A stretch of 64,000 bases of DNA from Streptomyces venezuelae (GTDB lineage Bacteria; Actinomycetota; Actinomycetes; Streptomycetales; Streptomycetaceae), in contig NZ_CP029194.1 in the NCBI RefSeq assembly GCF_008642375.1, positions 6,686,001-6,750,000 on the forward strand, read 5' to 3'. The position numbers and the translations under genes are program-made. This document shows positions 1 to 8,530 of this stretch, in pieces. Numbering within the stretch: position 1 is the stretch's first letter; every line of letters starts with the position of its first letter. Below the pieces are notes generated by a model. It did not search any database. It was not told where the DNA came from and saw only the letters and a list, made by a program, of their open reading frames with translations.

Positions 1-960
1 CGCGTCGAAGGGGTTGCGCCGGCGACGGTGGGGGAGGGCCAGGAGCGCGGCCTGCCGCACGTCCTCGGAGGTGACCTCCGTCCGCCCGGCCCAGGCGGCG
101 AGGGCGGTCGCCGCCCGCGCCATGACGATGTCGGCGCGCATGCCGTCGACCTCGAACGCGGCGCAGGTAGCGGCGATCTGGAGCAGCGCGGCGTCCCCGA
201 GGGCCACCTTCGGCAGCAGCGTGCGGGCGGCGACGATCCGGTCCCGCAGCGCGGTCTCCTCGTCCGCCCAGCGCGCGGCGAACGCGGCCGGGTCGTCCTC
301 GAAGGCGAGCCGCCGCCGGACGACCTCCACCCGCAGCTCGGGCACGCGGGAGGCGGCGACCTCGACGGTCAGCCCGAAGCGGTCGAGCAACTGCGGCCGC
401 AGCTCACCCTCTTCGGGGTTCATGGTCCCGACGAGCAGGAAGCGGGCGGCATGGCGCACGGAGACGCCTTCGCGCTCGACGTGGGAGGCGCCCATGGCGG
501 CGGCGTCGAGGAGGTGGTCGATCAGGTGATCGCTCAGCAGGTTGACCTCGTCGACGTACAGGATGCCCCGGTGCGCCGCGGCGAGGAGCCCCGGCTCGAA
601 GGCCTTCACGCCCTCGGCGAGCGCCTTCTCGATGTCGAGCGCGCCGACGAGCCGGTCCTCGGAGGCGCCGACGGGCAGCTCGACCATCCGCGCGGCCCGT
701 TCGGCCCCGTGGGGGGCGTCGTGGGGCCCGTCAGGACAGCCCGTGTCAGGAGCCGACGGGTCGCAGCTGAACCGGCAGCCGGCCACGACCGGTACGACCG
801 GCAGCAGATCGGCGAGTGCCCGGACGGCGGTGGACTTGGCGGTCCCCTTCTCACCCCGGACGAGCACACCGCCCACGGCCGGACTCACCGCGTTCAGCAG
901 CAGCGCGAGCCGCAGATCGTCCATGCCGACGACGGCGGTGAACGGATACCGGGTGCTCAT
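1..960 (-). CDS. AAA+ metal-chelatase subunit (ChlI/BchI-like, cobalamin type), C-terminus cut by window edge
   Basis: This is the N-terminal 320 residues of a Mg/Co-chelatase ATPase; the reading frame is still open at base 1. It begins MSTRYPFTAVVGMDDL at an ATG read from 960. A Walker A (RGEKGTAKST, about residues 34-43), a Walker B (ILYVDEVNLL) and a sensor stretch (LLVGTMNPEEGELRPQLLDRFG) are visible, typical of the ChlI family. In actinomycetes such proteins often carry a C-terminal VWA domain (ChlD fusion) and work with CobN to insert cobalt. That part would lie outside the window, so the fusion is an inference. It is downstream of cobQ on the same strand with a 169-bp gap. That gap holds two GC-rich hairpins (about 1083-1101 and 1111-1127), so it may have its own promoter or partial attenuation. 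Confidence 0.9.
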   Translation of the reverse strand, partial: MSTRYPFTAVVGMDDLRLALLLNAVSPAVGGVLVRGEKGTAKSTAVRALADLLPVVPVVAGCRFSCDPSAPDTGCPDGPHDAPHGAERAARMVELPVGASEDRLVGALDIEKALAEGVKAFEPGLLAAAHRGILYVDEVNLLSDHLIDHLLDAAAMGASHVEREGVSVRHAARFLLVGTMNPEEGELRPQLLDRFGLTVEVAASRVPELRVEVVRRRLAFEDDPAAFAARWADEETALRDRIVAARTLLPKVALGDAALLQIAATCAAFEVDGMRADIVMARAATALAAWAGRTEVTSEDVRQAALLALPHRRRRNPFDA

Positions 961-1129
961 CGAGTCTTCCTTCCATCAAGCCCGCGTCGTTCGCCGGCAG
1001 CCGCCGACGGCGGGTGACCACCCACAGGGGCCACCCGCACCTTCTTCGTCGAGCCGCACGGGTGGTGCGGGTGCGAACCCGAGCCCGGCCGGAGGCCGGG
1101 CGCAGTCCCCGCGCGGCTCCGCCGCGCGC

Positions 1130-2638
1130 TCACGGCGCACCCGGCGGCACGAACGGCAGCCCCGCCGGGGCCCCCTCCTCGATCAGCCGCAGCAGCGCGT
1201 CCGTGTCCGCGTGCTCCTCGATCAGGTCGCCGAGCCGGTCCAGCTGCTCCTCCCGCAGCGTGCCGAAAGACGTGTCCGGGGCCGGCACGAACCGCCGCCC
1301 CGCCGCCGCCGCGACCTCCCGCAGGAACGCCCGCCGGAAGCCGTCGCTCTCCAGCGAGCCGTGCCAGTGCGTACCCCACACGGAGCCGACCCGGCACCCG
1401 TCGAGGAACGGCTCGCCACCGAGCACGTCCGCGACACCGTGGTGGATCTCGTACCCCTCGACCCGCTCCCCGAGCGCCTCGCCCACCGGCCGCGCCAGGG
1501 TCTTCTCGCGCGCGAACCGCACCCGTACGGGCAGCAGCCCGAGCCCGTCGACGGCCCCGGCCTTCGACTCGACCTCGTCCTCGATGTGCTCACCGAGCGC
1601 CTGGAAGCCGCCGCAGATCCCGAGCACCGGCCGCCCCTCGGCCGCGCGCCGGACCAGCTCACCGGCCAGCCCCCGCTCCCGCAGCCACGCGAGCGCCTTC
1701 ACGGTCCCCCGGGTCCCGGGCACGACGACCAGGTCCGCGTCGACGAGCTCCTCGGGCCGGTCCACGAACCGCACCACCACGCCCGGCTCGGCGGCCAGCG
1801 CGTCGACGTCCGTGAAGTTCGACATGAGCGGTACGGCGCACACGGCGACCCGCAGCACGTCCGCGCCGACCGGCGGCGCGACGACGGACTCGCGGACGGT
1901 GCCCCGCAGCGAGACACGGAGCCCGTCCTCCTCGTCGATGCCGAGCCCGTGCGCGTACGGCAGGACACCGAAGGTCCGCCGCCCGGTCAGCCCGTGCAGC
2001 ATGTCGAGCCCCGGCTCAAGGAGGGTCACGTCACCGCGGAACTTGTTCACGAGGTATCCCGCGACGAGCTGCTGGTCCTCGGGGGAGAGCAGCGCCGTGG
2101 TCCCGAAGAACTGGGCGAAGACCCCGCCCCGGTCGATGTCGCCGACCACGACGACGGGCAGCCGCGCGGCCCGCGCGATGCCCATGTTCACGATGTCCGT
2201 GCGCCGCAGATTGATCTCGGCCGGACTGCCCGCCCCCTCGCAGATCACGGCGTCGTACATGCCCCGGAGTTCCTCCAGGCACGCCATCACCGGCTCGAAG
2301 AGTTCCTTCTGCCGCCCGCCGTGGTAGCCACGGGCGCTCAGCTCGCCCACCGGCTTGCCCATCAGGACGACCTGGCTGGAGCGGTCGCTGCCCGGCTTGA
2401 GCAGCACCGGGTTCATCAGCGCGGTCGGCTCGACGCGGGCGGCCTGCGCCTGCATGGCCTGGGCCCGCCCGATCTCGGCGCCCTCGCGGGTCACGAAGGA
2501 GTTCAGGGACATGTTCTGCCCCTTGAACGGCGCCACCTTCAGGCCCTTGCGGACCAGCCAGCGGCAGATGCCGGCCGTCACGACGCTCTTGCCGGCGTCG
2601 GACGTGGTCCCGGCGACAAGGAGACCCCCACCCCTCAT
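1130..2638 (-). CDS. cobQ: Cobyric acid synthase (CobQ/CbiP), 502 aa
   Basis: Glutamine-dependent amidotransferase that amidates the peripheral carboxylates of adenosyl-cobyrinic acid diamide to give cobyric acid. The N-terminal dethiobiotin-synthetase-like ATP site is visible (GTTSDAGKS, residues 10-18), as is the hallmark KGQNMSLNSFVT. The C-terminal class I glutaminase-like domain has its Cys in LGICGGFQ (about residue 342) and a His in THWHGSLES. Length fits the family. The start at 2638 is chosen because its ATG overlaps the TGA of cobD in an ATGA arrangement and the protein begins directly at the conserved LLVAGTTSDAGKS. The frame could be extended upstream, but that would run antiparallel through all of cobD. 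It is part of the riboswitch-controlled cobD-cobQ unit. Confidence 0.96.
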   Translation of the reverse strand: MRGGGLLVAGTTSDAGKSVVTAGICRWLVRKGLKVAPFKGQNMSLNSFVTREGAEIGRAQAMQAQAARVEPTALMNPVLLKPGSDRSSQVVLMGKPVGELSARGYHGGRQKELFEPVMACLEELRGMYDAVICEGAGSPAEINLRRTDIVNMGIARAARLPVVVVGDIDRGGVFAQFFGTTALLSPEDQQLVAGYLVNKFRGDVTLLEPGLDMLHGLTGRRTFGVLPYAHGLGIDEEDGLRVSLRGTVRESVVAPPVGADVLRVAVCAVPLMSNFTDVDALAAEPGVVVRFVDRPEELVDADLVVVPGTRGTVKALAWLRERGLAGELVRRAAEGRPVLGICGGFQALGEHIEDEVESKAGAVDGLGLLPVRVRFAREKTLARPVGEALGERVEGYEIHHGVADVLGGEPFLDGCRVGSVWGTHWHGSLESDGFRRAFLREVAAAAGRRFVPAPDTSFGTLREEQLDRLGDLIEEHADTDALLRLIEEGAPAGLPFVPPGAP

Positions 2639-3609
2639 GCGTTCCTCCGCTTCACGGCACCGATGATCATGCGGCCGCCGACACAGGCGGCCAGGGTCAG
2701 TGCGGTCACCCGGCGCGAGAGCCGGACCGCCCGGTCGATGTCGGCGACCTCGACGGGCCGCCCTTCTCCGTTGAGCACGGGCCGGTGCTCGACCCGCCCG
2801 CCGTACGAGAGCGTCCCCCCGAGCCGTACGCCGAGGGCGCCCGCGAAGGAGGCCTCGACGGGGCCCGCGTTGGGGCTCGGGTGCTTCGCCGCGTCCGCCC
2901 GCCAGGCCCGTACGGCTCCCCGCGGGTTCCCTCCGGCGAGCGTCGCCGCGGCGGCCGTCAGCCGGGCCCCGGGCCAGCCGGCCACGTCGTCGAGGCGGGC
3001 CGAGGCCCAGCCGAAGCGCCGGTGGCGCGGCGACTTGTGGCCGACCATCGCGTCGAGGGTGTTGACGGCGCGGAAGGCGAGGAGGCCCGGCACGCCCGCG
3101 ACCGCGCCCCAGAAGAGGGCGCCGACCACGGCGTCGGAGGTGTTCTCGGCGACGGACTCGACGACCGCGCGGGCCATCGCGGGACCGTCCAGGGACTGCG
3201 GGTCGCGCCCGCACAGGTGCGGCAGCCGCTCCCGGGCGACCTCCAGGTCCCCGACGGCGAGGGCCCCGCCGATCGCGCGGGCCTCCCGCCCCAGCGTCGT
3301 ACCGCCGACGACGGCCCAGACGGAGGCGGCGGTCAGCGCGACGGCGGCGGCGGGCCGGTCCCGGACGGCCCGGGCGGCGAGGGCGCCGAGGGCGGCGGTG
3401 GAGCCGGCGCAGACGGCGGTGTGCAGGGCACCCCAGCCGCGGTGGTCGTGGTGGAGGCGCTGTTCGACCGCGGCGGCGGCCCGGCCGAAGGCGGCGACGG
3501 GGTGTCCGCGGCGGGGATCGCCGACGAGCTGGTCGACGGCGAGCCCGAGGGCGGCGCCGTACGCGAATCCGCCCGGGGAGAGGCGGCTGGCTCTGATGCG
3601 GCCGGGCAT
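2635..3609 (-). CDS. cobD: Adenosylcobinamide-phosphate synthase (CobD/CbiB), 324 aa
   Basis: Membrane protein that attaches the aminopropanol(-phosphate) arm to adenosylcobyric acid in late cobalamin synthesis. Recognised from the family signatures DQLVGDPRRGHPVAAFG near the N-terminus, ESVAENTSDAVVGALFWGAVAG, and FRAVNTLDAMVGHKSPR. Several hydrophobic segments fit the polytopic CbiB family. The ATG at 3609 has a GAGGA element about 9 nt upstream. Its stop overlaps the cobQ start by 4 nt, so the pair is translationally coupled. It is the first gene after the cobalamin riboswitch and should be repressed when B12 is plentiful. Confidence 0.95.
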   Translation of the reverse strand: MPGRIRASRLSPGGFAYGAALGLAVDQLVGDPRRGHPVAAFGRAAAAVEQRLHHDHRGWGALHTAVCAGSTAALGALAARAVRDRPAAAVALTAASVWAVVGGTTLGREARAIGGALAVGDLEVARERLPHLCGRDPQSLDGPAMARAVVESVAENTSDAVVGALFWGAVAGVPGLLAFRAVNTLDAMVGHKSPRHRRFGWASARLDDVAGWPGARLTAAAATLAGGNPRGAVRAWRADAAKHPSPNAGPVEASFAGALGVRLGGTLSYGGRVEHRPVLNGEGRPVEVADIDRAVRLSRRVTALTLAACVGGRMIIGAVKRRNA

Positions 3610-3649
3610 GGGCGCATGTCCTCACTCAGGGTCCGCGCCCTGGATCGAC

Positions 3650-3785
3650 GTGACCGGCGGCGAGAGTTCCTGACTCCCGGACCTCTCGGATCCGGTCACA
3701 GTGGCGGGACCGCGCCGGATTCGCACCGGACTTCCTCTGCTGCCGCCGTAATGGCCTCGGCAGTCCACCACGGCCCGCGAACACC
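3650..3785 (-). promoter_or_regulatory. Cobalamin (AdoCbl) riboswitch
   Basis: Read on the minus strand, this leader has the conserved core GGTGCGAATCC followed by GGTCCCGCCACTGT (core at about 3697-3736). It then has the B12-box element GGAGTCAGGAACTC (3664-3677), in the order and spacing of the cobalamin riboswitch class. It ends about 40 nt before the cobD start, close to the ribosome binding site, which fits translational control. Outer boundaries are approximate because the P1 stem was not folded. Confidence 0.93.
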
Positions 3786-3852
3786 CGTCAACTCACCCTT
3801 GACCTGCGACAGGTCACTGTGCGAAGCACCACAGACACGGACCACGGGACGG

Positions 3853-3900
3853 CCGCGGCCGGGCGGTCCGCACCCGAAGGTGCGGACCGCCCGGCCGCGG
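3853..3900 (-). terminator. Perfect 22-bp hairpin terminator after the phosphate-transport unit
   Basis: Arms 3853-3874 and 3879-3900 are exactly complementary. The 4-nt loop reads UUCG on the minus strand closed by C-G, an extra-stable tetraloop. It lies just past the 3' end of the 73-aa gene and before the cobalamin riboswitch leader. There is no strong U-tract, as is usual for Streptomyces. Confidence 0.85.
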
Positions 3901-3916
3901 TGAGAAGAGGGGACCG

Positions 3917-4138
3917 TCAGGCGACGATCAGGTAGATGCCGTACGCCACGGCCGCCGCGCACAGCGCGAAGCAGGCGTAGGCGCCGGTGCGGGCCATCAG
4001 GGCCGAACCGCCCTGGGCCGCGGCCTGCTCCTGCCTGGAGAGGCCGATGATGCCGAGGGTGAAGAGGCCCACGAGGGCGACGGTCGCCACGAGGCTGACC
4101 CCGAAGACGGAGCCGAGAGCTGCCCAGTCGATCTTCAT
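3917..4138 (-). CDS. Small two-helix membrane protein next to the Pit transporter, 73 aa
   Basis: Hypothetical protein with two hydrophobic segments (about residues 8-33 and 50-72) separated by a short polar loop (SRQEQAAAQGG). The ATG at 4138 follows the pit stop codon by 12 nt, so both genes are almost certainly one transcript ending at the hairpin 3853-3900. Similar small proteins sit beside pit genes in other Streptomyces (recollection). Function is unknown; an accessory or stabilising role for the transporter is only a contextual guess. Confidence 0.8.
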   Translation of the reverse strand: MKIDWAALGSVFGVSLVATVALVGLFTLGIIGLSRQEQAAAQGGSALMARTGAYACFALCAAAVAYGIYLIVA

Positions 4139-4150
4139 GTCGTTCGTTCC

Positions 4151-5413
4151 TTACACCGCTGCGGCGGGGGCCGGGGGAGCGGCCGGGTCCGTGGGAACCG
4201 GCGCCGGGATGGTGGTCTTGAGGTCCTCGTCCGCGACGGCGGCGACGGAACCGGCGGCCGGCGGCGGGGTGACGGCCGCGATGGCGGTGGTCACGACTCC
4301 CGCGGGCTCGGTCTCGACGTCGTTGACGTTGGTGTGGTCGACCACCTGGCGGCGGGAGAGGACCCAGATGGCGACGCAGGAGGCGACCAGGAAGGCCGCG
4401 ACGGTGTAGACGCCCCAGTCGCCCTGGCGGGCGACGAACTCGGCGACCGCGGCGACCAGGCCGGCGGCCGGCAGGGTCAGGCCCCAGGCGACGAACATCC
4501 GGGTGGCGGTCGACCAGCGGACGACACCGCCCTTGCGGCCCAGGCCCGCGCCCATGACGGCGCCGGAGCAGGAGTGCGTGGTCGAGAGGGAGAAGCCCAG
4601 GCTGGAGGAGGCGAGGATGACCGTGGCCGCGCTGGTCTGGGCGGCGAAGCCCTGCTGCGGCTGGAGGTCGGTGAGGCCCTTGCCCATCGTGCGGATGATG
4701 CGCCAGCCGCCGAGGTAGGTGCCGAGCGCGATCGCCGTACCGGCGGAGACGATGACCCAGACCGGCGGGTTGGAGCCGGGCGCGAGGACGCCGCCGGCGA
4801 CCAGAGCGAGGGTGATGATGCCCATGGTCTTCTGGGCGTCGTTGGTGCCGTGGGCGAGGGAGACGAGACCGGCGGAGGCGATCTGACCGGCCCGGTAGCC
4901 CTTCTCGGTCGTCTTCTTGTCGGCCTTCTTGTCCATGCGGTACGTCAGGCGGGCGGCGAACATCGCGGCCAGGCCCGCGACGAGCGGGGCGGCGACCGCC
5001 GGGATGAGTACCTTGCTGACGACGACCCCGCCGTTGACGCCGCTGACGCCGATGGAGGCGATGGTCGCGCCGATGAGGCCACCCATCAGGGCGTGGGAGG
5101 AGCTGGACGGCAGTCCGACCAGCCAGGTCACCAGGTTCCAGAGGATCGCGCCGACGAGCGCGGCGAGGATGACTTCGGGTTGGATGCCCTCCTCGTTGAC
5201 GAGCCCCTTGGAGATCGTCTTGGCGACCTCCACGGACAGGAACGCGCCGACGAGGTTCAGCACGGCGGACATGGCCACCGCCGTCTTGGGCTTCAGGGCA
5301 CCGGTCGAGATGGTCGTGGCCATCGCGTTGGCGGTGTCGTGGAAACCGTTCGTGAAATCGAACACGAGAGCTGTCACGACCACAATGGCGAGCAGCAGCG
5401 TGATGTGTTCCAT
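4151..5413 (-). CDS. pit: Low-affinity inorganic phosphate transporter (Pit/PiT family), 420 aa
   Basis: Integral membrane symporter for metal-phosphate or phosphate. It has the two duplicated PiT signatures: FDFTNGFHDTANAMATTISTGAL near the N-terminus and LAHGTNDAQKTMGIITLAL in the middle, each preceded and followed by hydrophobic helices. GLPSSSSHALMGG and STTHSCSGAVMGAGLG are the matching half-repeat motifs. The C-terminal 60 residues are a Pro/Ala-rich cytoplasmic tail. The start ATG at 5413 leaves a 37-nt spacer to a three-unit PHO box, so PhoP control is likely. It corresponds to pitH2 of S. coelicolor by context. Confidence 0.95.
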   Translation of the reverse strand: MEHITLLLAIVVVTALVFDFTNGFHDTANAMATTISTGALKPKTAVAMSAVLNLVGAFLSVEVAKTISKGLVNEEGIQPEVILAALVGAILWNLVTWLVGLPSSSSHALMGGLIGATIASIGVSGVNGGVVVSKVLIPAVAAPLVAGLAAMFAARLTYRMDKKADKKTTEKGYRAGQIASAGLVSLAHGTNDAQKTMGIITLALVAGGVLAPGSNPPVWVIVSAGTAIALGTYLGGWRIIRTMGKGLTDLQPQQGFAAQTSAATVILASSSLGFSLSTTHSCSGAVMGAGLGRKGGVVRWSTATRMFVAWGLTLPAAGLVAAVAEFVARQGDWGVYTVAAFLVASCVAIWVLSRRQVVDHTNVNDVETEPAGVVTTAIAAVTPPPAAGSVAAVADEDLKTTIPAPVPTDPAAPPAPAAAV

Positions 5414-5449
5414 TTACCCAGGCAATCGTTTGACGTCAGTGGCTCGACG

Positions 5450-5482
5450 AACGTAAGCAACCTGAGTGAACGGAAGGTGAAC
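5450..5482 (-). promoter_or_regulatory. PHO box (PhoP binding site), three 11-nt direct repeat units
   Basis: On the minus strand the units read GTTCACCTTCC (5472-5482), GTTCACTCAGG (5461-5471) and a degenerate third TTGCTTACGTT (5450-5460). The first two match the 11-nt direct-repeat units with GTTCACC core known for Streptomyces PhoP. The site lies immediately upstream of the Pit gene. Confidence 0.85.
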
Positions 5483-5726
5483 TGGGGCGGGCGACGTGGT
5501 GTCCCCAACCGGTGTCAAGCCATTCCGCTTAGCTCCCCGCCGGAGCGGGTGTCCACGATGCGGTCACCCTGCAACCCCGGGTAATCCAGGCCTTCACGGG
5601 CCACCGGCGCTCCGGCCCGGCCCGCCCCTCGCCGCCCCGTTCCGCTCTCTGGACCGGACCATCCGACCGGGGGACCCCGCAGAGGAGACCCACGTCACTC
5701 GCCGGAGGGATGCCAGGGGTCTCTCC

Positions 5727-5773
5727 GGGCAGCTCTCTGCCGTCCCCTGTGCAGGGCAGCTCTCTGCCGTCCC
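5727..5773. repeat. Two 20-bp direct repeats, each with hairpin potential
   Basis: The 20-bp word at 5727-5746 is repeated exactly at 5754-5773 (period 27). Each copy contains GGCAG-CTCT-CTGCC, a small stem-loop. They lie in the roughly 430-bp region between the divergent Pit gene and the hydrolase gene (GTG at 5844). Apart from these repeats and the PHO box I see nothing else defined in that gap. Confidence 0.8.
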
Positions 5774-5843
5774 TGTGGACGGAGGAGTCCCCGGCCGGGT
5801 CCGCCCGGTGGCAGGCCGCCCGGGACCTGCCGACACTGGGAGC

Positions 5844-6971
5844 GTGCGCCCGGCTACAGCGACGGCAGCGGCCGTCACCACCCTGATCGGTGTCGGCGCG
5901 GCCGCGGTAGCGGCCGGCCGGTACGCCAGCGACGTCGCCCTCAAGGTGCCGTCCGGACGACCACTCCCGGGAGACCCCAGACTCACCGTGCACGCCACGG
6001 GACCCGAACGGATCACCCTCACCCGCAGCCTCGCCTCGCTGCGCCCCGGCACGTACGGCATGGAGGCCCCCGGCCTGCACGCCGTCCTCGGCCCCGTCCT
6101 CGACCGCGTCCCGCACACCGCCGACACCGTCGTCCGCCGCCTGGAACGCGTCGAGCTCGGCGCCCTCGGCCCCGGCGTCCGCGTCCGCCTCACCCCCCAG
6201 CTCCACCGGGGCACACCGGTCAGCGCCCTCGGGATCGCCCACGAGGACGTCGAGATCCCCGGCGAGCTGGGTCCACTGCCCGGCTGGCTCGTGGCCGGCC
6301 CGCGCAGCACATGGGTGATCGCGCTGCACGGCCTCGGCACCACCCGCGAGCACCCCCTGAACCTCGTCCCCTTCTTCAACCGGCGCAAGATCCCGGTCCT
6401 CATCCCCACCTACCGCGGCGACGAGGGGGCGCCCGCCTCCCCGGACGGTCTCGCCCACCTCGGCGACTCCGAGTGGCGGGACGCCGACGCCGCCATCCGG
6501 TACGCCGTCCGCCGCGGCGCCGAGAAGGTCGTCCTGCACGGCTGGGGGACCGGCGCCGCGATGGCCCTGCGCGCCGCCGCCGAGTCGGGCGTACGGGACC
6601 GGATCAGCGGCCTCGTCCTCGACTCCCCGGTCCTCGACTGGGAGGCGACCCTCCGCAACCTCGCCGCGGCCCGCCACGTCCCCGGACCCCTGCTCCCGCT
6701 CGCCGTCCGCGCGGCCCAGGGCCGGACGGGGGTGCACGGGGACCGCCTCCGGGCCGCGTCGGAACCCGGCGCCCTGCAGGTCCCGGTCCTCCTGCTGCAC
6801 GGACCCGACGACACGATCGCCCCCTGGGAGCCCTCCGTCGAGCTCGCCGCCCGCCGCCCCGACCTGGTCTCCCTGCAGACGGTCCGGCACGCCCCGCACG
6901 CGGCGATGTGGAACGCCGGCCCCGTCCGCTACGAGGAGGCCCTGCGCCGCTTCCTCACCCCCTTGCTCTGA
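5844..6971 (+). CDS. Alpha/beta-hydrolase-fold protein lacking the nucleophile serine, 375 aa
   Basis: Starts with an N-terminal hydrophobic segment (ATAAAVTTLIGVGAAAVAAG), so probably membrane-anchored or exported. An alpha/beta-hydrolase domain begins near WVIALHGLGTTREH (HG oxyanion motif). The usual nucleophile elbow GxSxG reads HGWGTGAAMAL, so Gly replaces Ser. A C-terminal Asp (LLHGPDDTIAPW) and a His (VRHAPHAAMW) at the expected places are kept. The GTG at 5844 is chosen because it directly precedes the hydrophobic segment; the longer upstream frame has no conserved features. Either a non-catalytic hydrolase-fold protein or one with a relocated nucleophile. Confidence 0.8.
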   Translation: MRPATATAAAVTTLIGVGAAAVAAGRYASDVALKVPSGRPLPGDPRLTVHATGPERITLTRSLASLRPGTYGMEAPGLHAVLGPVLDRVPHTADTVVRRLERVELGALGPGVRVRLTPQLHRGTPVSALGIAHEDVEIPGELGPLPGWLVAGPRSTWVIALHGLGTTREHPLNLVPFFNRRKIPVLIPTYRGDEGAPASPDGLAHLGDSEWRDADAAIRYAVRRGAEKVVLHGWGTGAAMALRAAAESGVRDRISGLVLDSPVLDWEATLRNLAAARHVPGPLLPLAVRAAQGRTGVHGDRLRAASEPGALQVPVLLLHGPDDTIAPWEPSVELAARRPDLVSLQTVRHAPHAAMWNAGPVRYEEALRRFLTPLL

Positions 6972-6993
6972 CGGCGCACATTCCCCTGCTCCG

Positions 6994-7013
6994 ACGGCCG
7001 CCGCGGCGGCCGT
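6994..7013 (+). terminator. 20-bp perfect palindrome downstream of the hydrolase gene
   Basis: The sequence centred on CCGCGG is self-complementary over 20 bp, 22 bp after the hydrolase stop. It probably forms a GC-rich terminator hairpin. Confidence 0.6.
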
Positions 7014-7072
7014 TCTGACGGGGCTGCGGATTCCGATTGGGCTTTCGGGCCGTCAGCGGGAAGACTGCCCCC

Positions 7073-8494
7073 GTGACGTCTCGAAAGCCCGATGAACCAT
7101 TGGCGCGCAACTCCAGACTCCGACTCGTCCGCCCGCGGGCGCTGGCCACCGCCCGACGGGCCGTGACGAACCGGCGCACCCGGCCGGCGCCGCGGCCGCC
7201 CGAGGGCACTCCGCCCCGCGCGGAACTCGCCCGCCAGGCCCGGCACGTCCTCGCCGACGCCGTACGGATCGCCCGCTGGGCCGCCGTCGAGCGCGGACCC
7301 GAAGCCGCCCTCCGTGCCGGTGGCGAAGCCGCCACCGCCCAGGAACGGGCCGCGGCCGCACTGGACCTGACGCCCGGCCAGATCCGGGCCGGCTGGGACC
7401 GCGCCCGGCTCGCGGGGCTCGTCGAGCTCCACGGCGACACCGCCCGCCCCGGCTGGCGGCTGCACGCCTGGGACCGGGACGACTCCGCCGTCCTGCGCGG
7501 CTGGGTCGCCCTCTTCGACGCCTGGTCGCTGGTCCACCCGGCCCCCGAGGGCGTCGCGCCGAGCGCGGTCGCCGAGGTCGTCGAGGCGGTCCCGCAGGTC
7601 CTCTCGCTGCTCCAGCTCTCCCAGGGCCCGGTGCTCGTTCCGGTTCTCCTCGATCTGCTCGGCCAGCGCGTCGAGGAGCTGCGCGAGGAGCGCTGCGAGG
7701 TCCCGGTCGCCGAGCAGACGCCCGACCCGGCGAGCGCCCCCGAGGCGTCCCCCGGCACGGACGGGCTCCCCGCACTCCTCGACTGGGCCCTGGAGGGCCT
7801 CGCGGCCGTCGGCGCGCTCACCCTCGACCCCGGCACGGACGCCCGGCACGCCACCCTGACCCCGCTCGGGAACTGGGCGGTCTGGGTCAAGCTGGAGCAG
7901 ATCTGCGTCGCCGCGCAGAGCCCCGCGGGCAACATCGAGCAGTCCGCCGAGGACATGCTCCGCGGCTGCGCCCGGCTCACCCCGGGACCGGCCCGCGCCG
8001 AGTACCGCGCCTGGCTCGCGGCCCGCACGCTCTCCAGCGCCGTGGCCGAACTCCTCGCCGTCGCCCGCGGCGAGGACGCCCTCCTGCGCGGCCTCGCCTT
8101 CGAGGCGCTCCGGGTCGTCGGAGCCCCCGCCGAGGCCGAGGTCCGGGCCACCGTCGCCGAACCCTCCCTGCGTCCGTACGCACTGCTCTGGCTGGCGGAG
8201 TACGAGGGCGCCGACCCCGACGACGCGCAGGAAGTGCTCACCCGCGAGGAGGCCACCTGGCTCTGGGTGGACACGGCGGCGGCCGTCGCCGACCACGGCG
8301 AGAGCGAGCTGCTCGTCCGCCACCTCGAATCCGCCGTCCAGGGGACCGTCCCCGCGCTGCTCGACGAGGTCAGGGCCGTCGGCCACCCCCGGACCGTCCA
8401 GGTCCTGGTCGCCCTGGCCGCCGCCCACCCCGACCCGGCCCTGTCCAAGGCGGTCCGCAGGGCCGCCTTCCAGGTCCACACCGGCGGTGCCTGA
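7073..8494 (+). CDS. Conserved hypothetical Streptomyces protein, 473 aa
   Basis: No domain that I recognise with confidence. The N-terminal 40 residues are basic (RKPDEP...RLRLVRPR). The rest is Ala/Leu/Glu-rich and helical, with segments like LARQARHVLADAVRIARWAA and a C-terminal set of HEAT-like helices (SELLVRHLESAVQG, HPRTVQVLVALAAAHPD). GTG 7073 is preferred over a TTG 36 nt upstream because AGCGGGAAG lies about 9 nt before it. It stands alone between the hydrolase terminator and a convergent VOC gene. Function unknown. Confidence 0.75.
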   Translation: MTSRKPDEPLARNSRLRLVRPRALATARRAVTNRRTRPAPRPPEGTPPRAELARQARHVLADAVRIARWAAVERGPEAALRAGGEAATAQERAAAALDLTPGQIRAGWDRARLAGLVELHGDTARPGWRLHAWDRDDSAVLRGWVALFDAWSLVHPAPEGVAPSAVAEVVEAVPQVLSLLQLSQGPVLVPVLLDLLGQRVEELREERCEVPVAEQTPDPASAPEASPGTDGLPALLDWALEGLAAVGALTLDPGTDARHATLTPLGNWAVWVKLEQICVAAQSPAGNIEQSAEDMLRGCARLTPGPARAEYRAWLAARTLSSAVAELLAVARGEDALLRGLAFEALRVVGAPAEAEVRATVAEPSLRPYALLWLAEYEGADPDDAQEVLTREEATWLWVDTAAAVADHGESELLVRHLESAVQGTVPALLDEVRAVGHPRTVQVLVALAAAHPDPALSKAVRRAAFQVHTGGA

Positions 8495-8530
8495 CCGGAG
8501 CGCGGTGTCCGCCCGACGTCCGGCGCCCGG

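Noticed and set aside
2785..3903. A 372-codon plus-strand frame across cobD and its leader
   Set aside because: It runs antisense through cobD and the riboswitch, both strongly supported on the minus strand.
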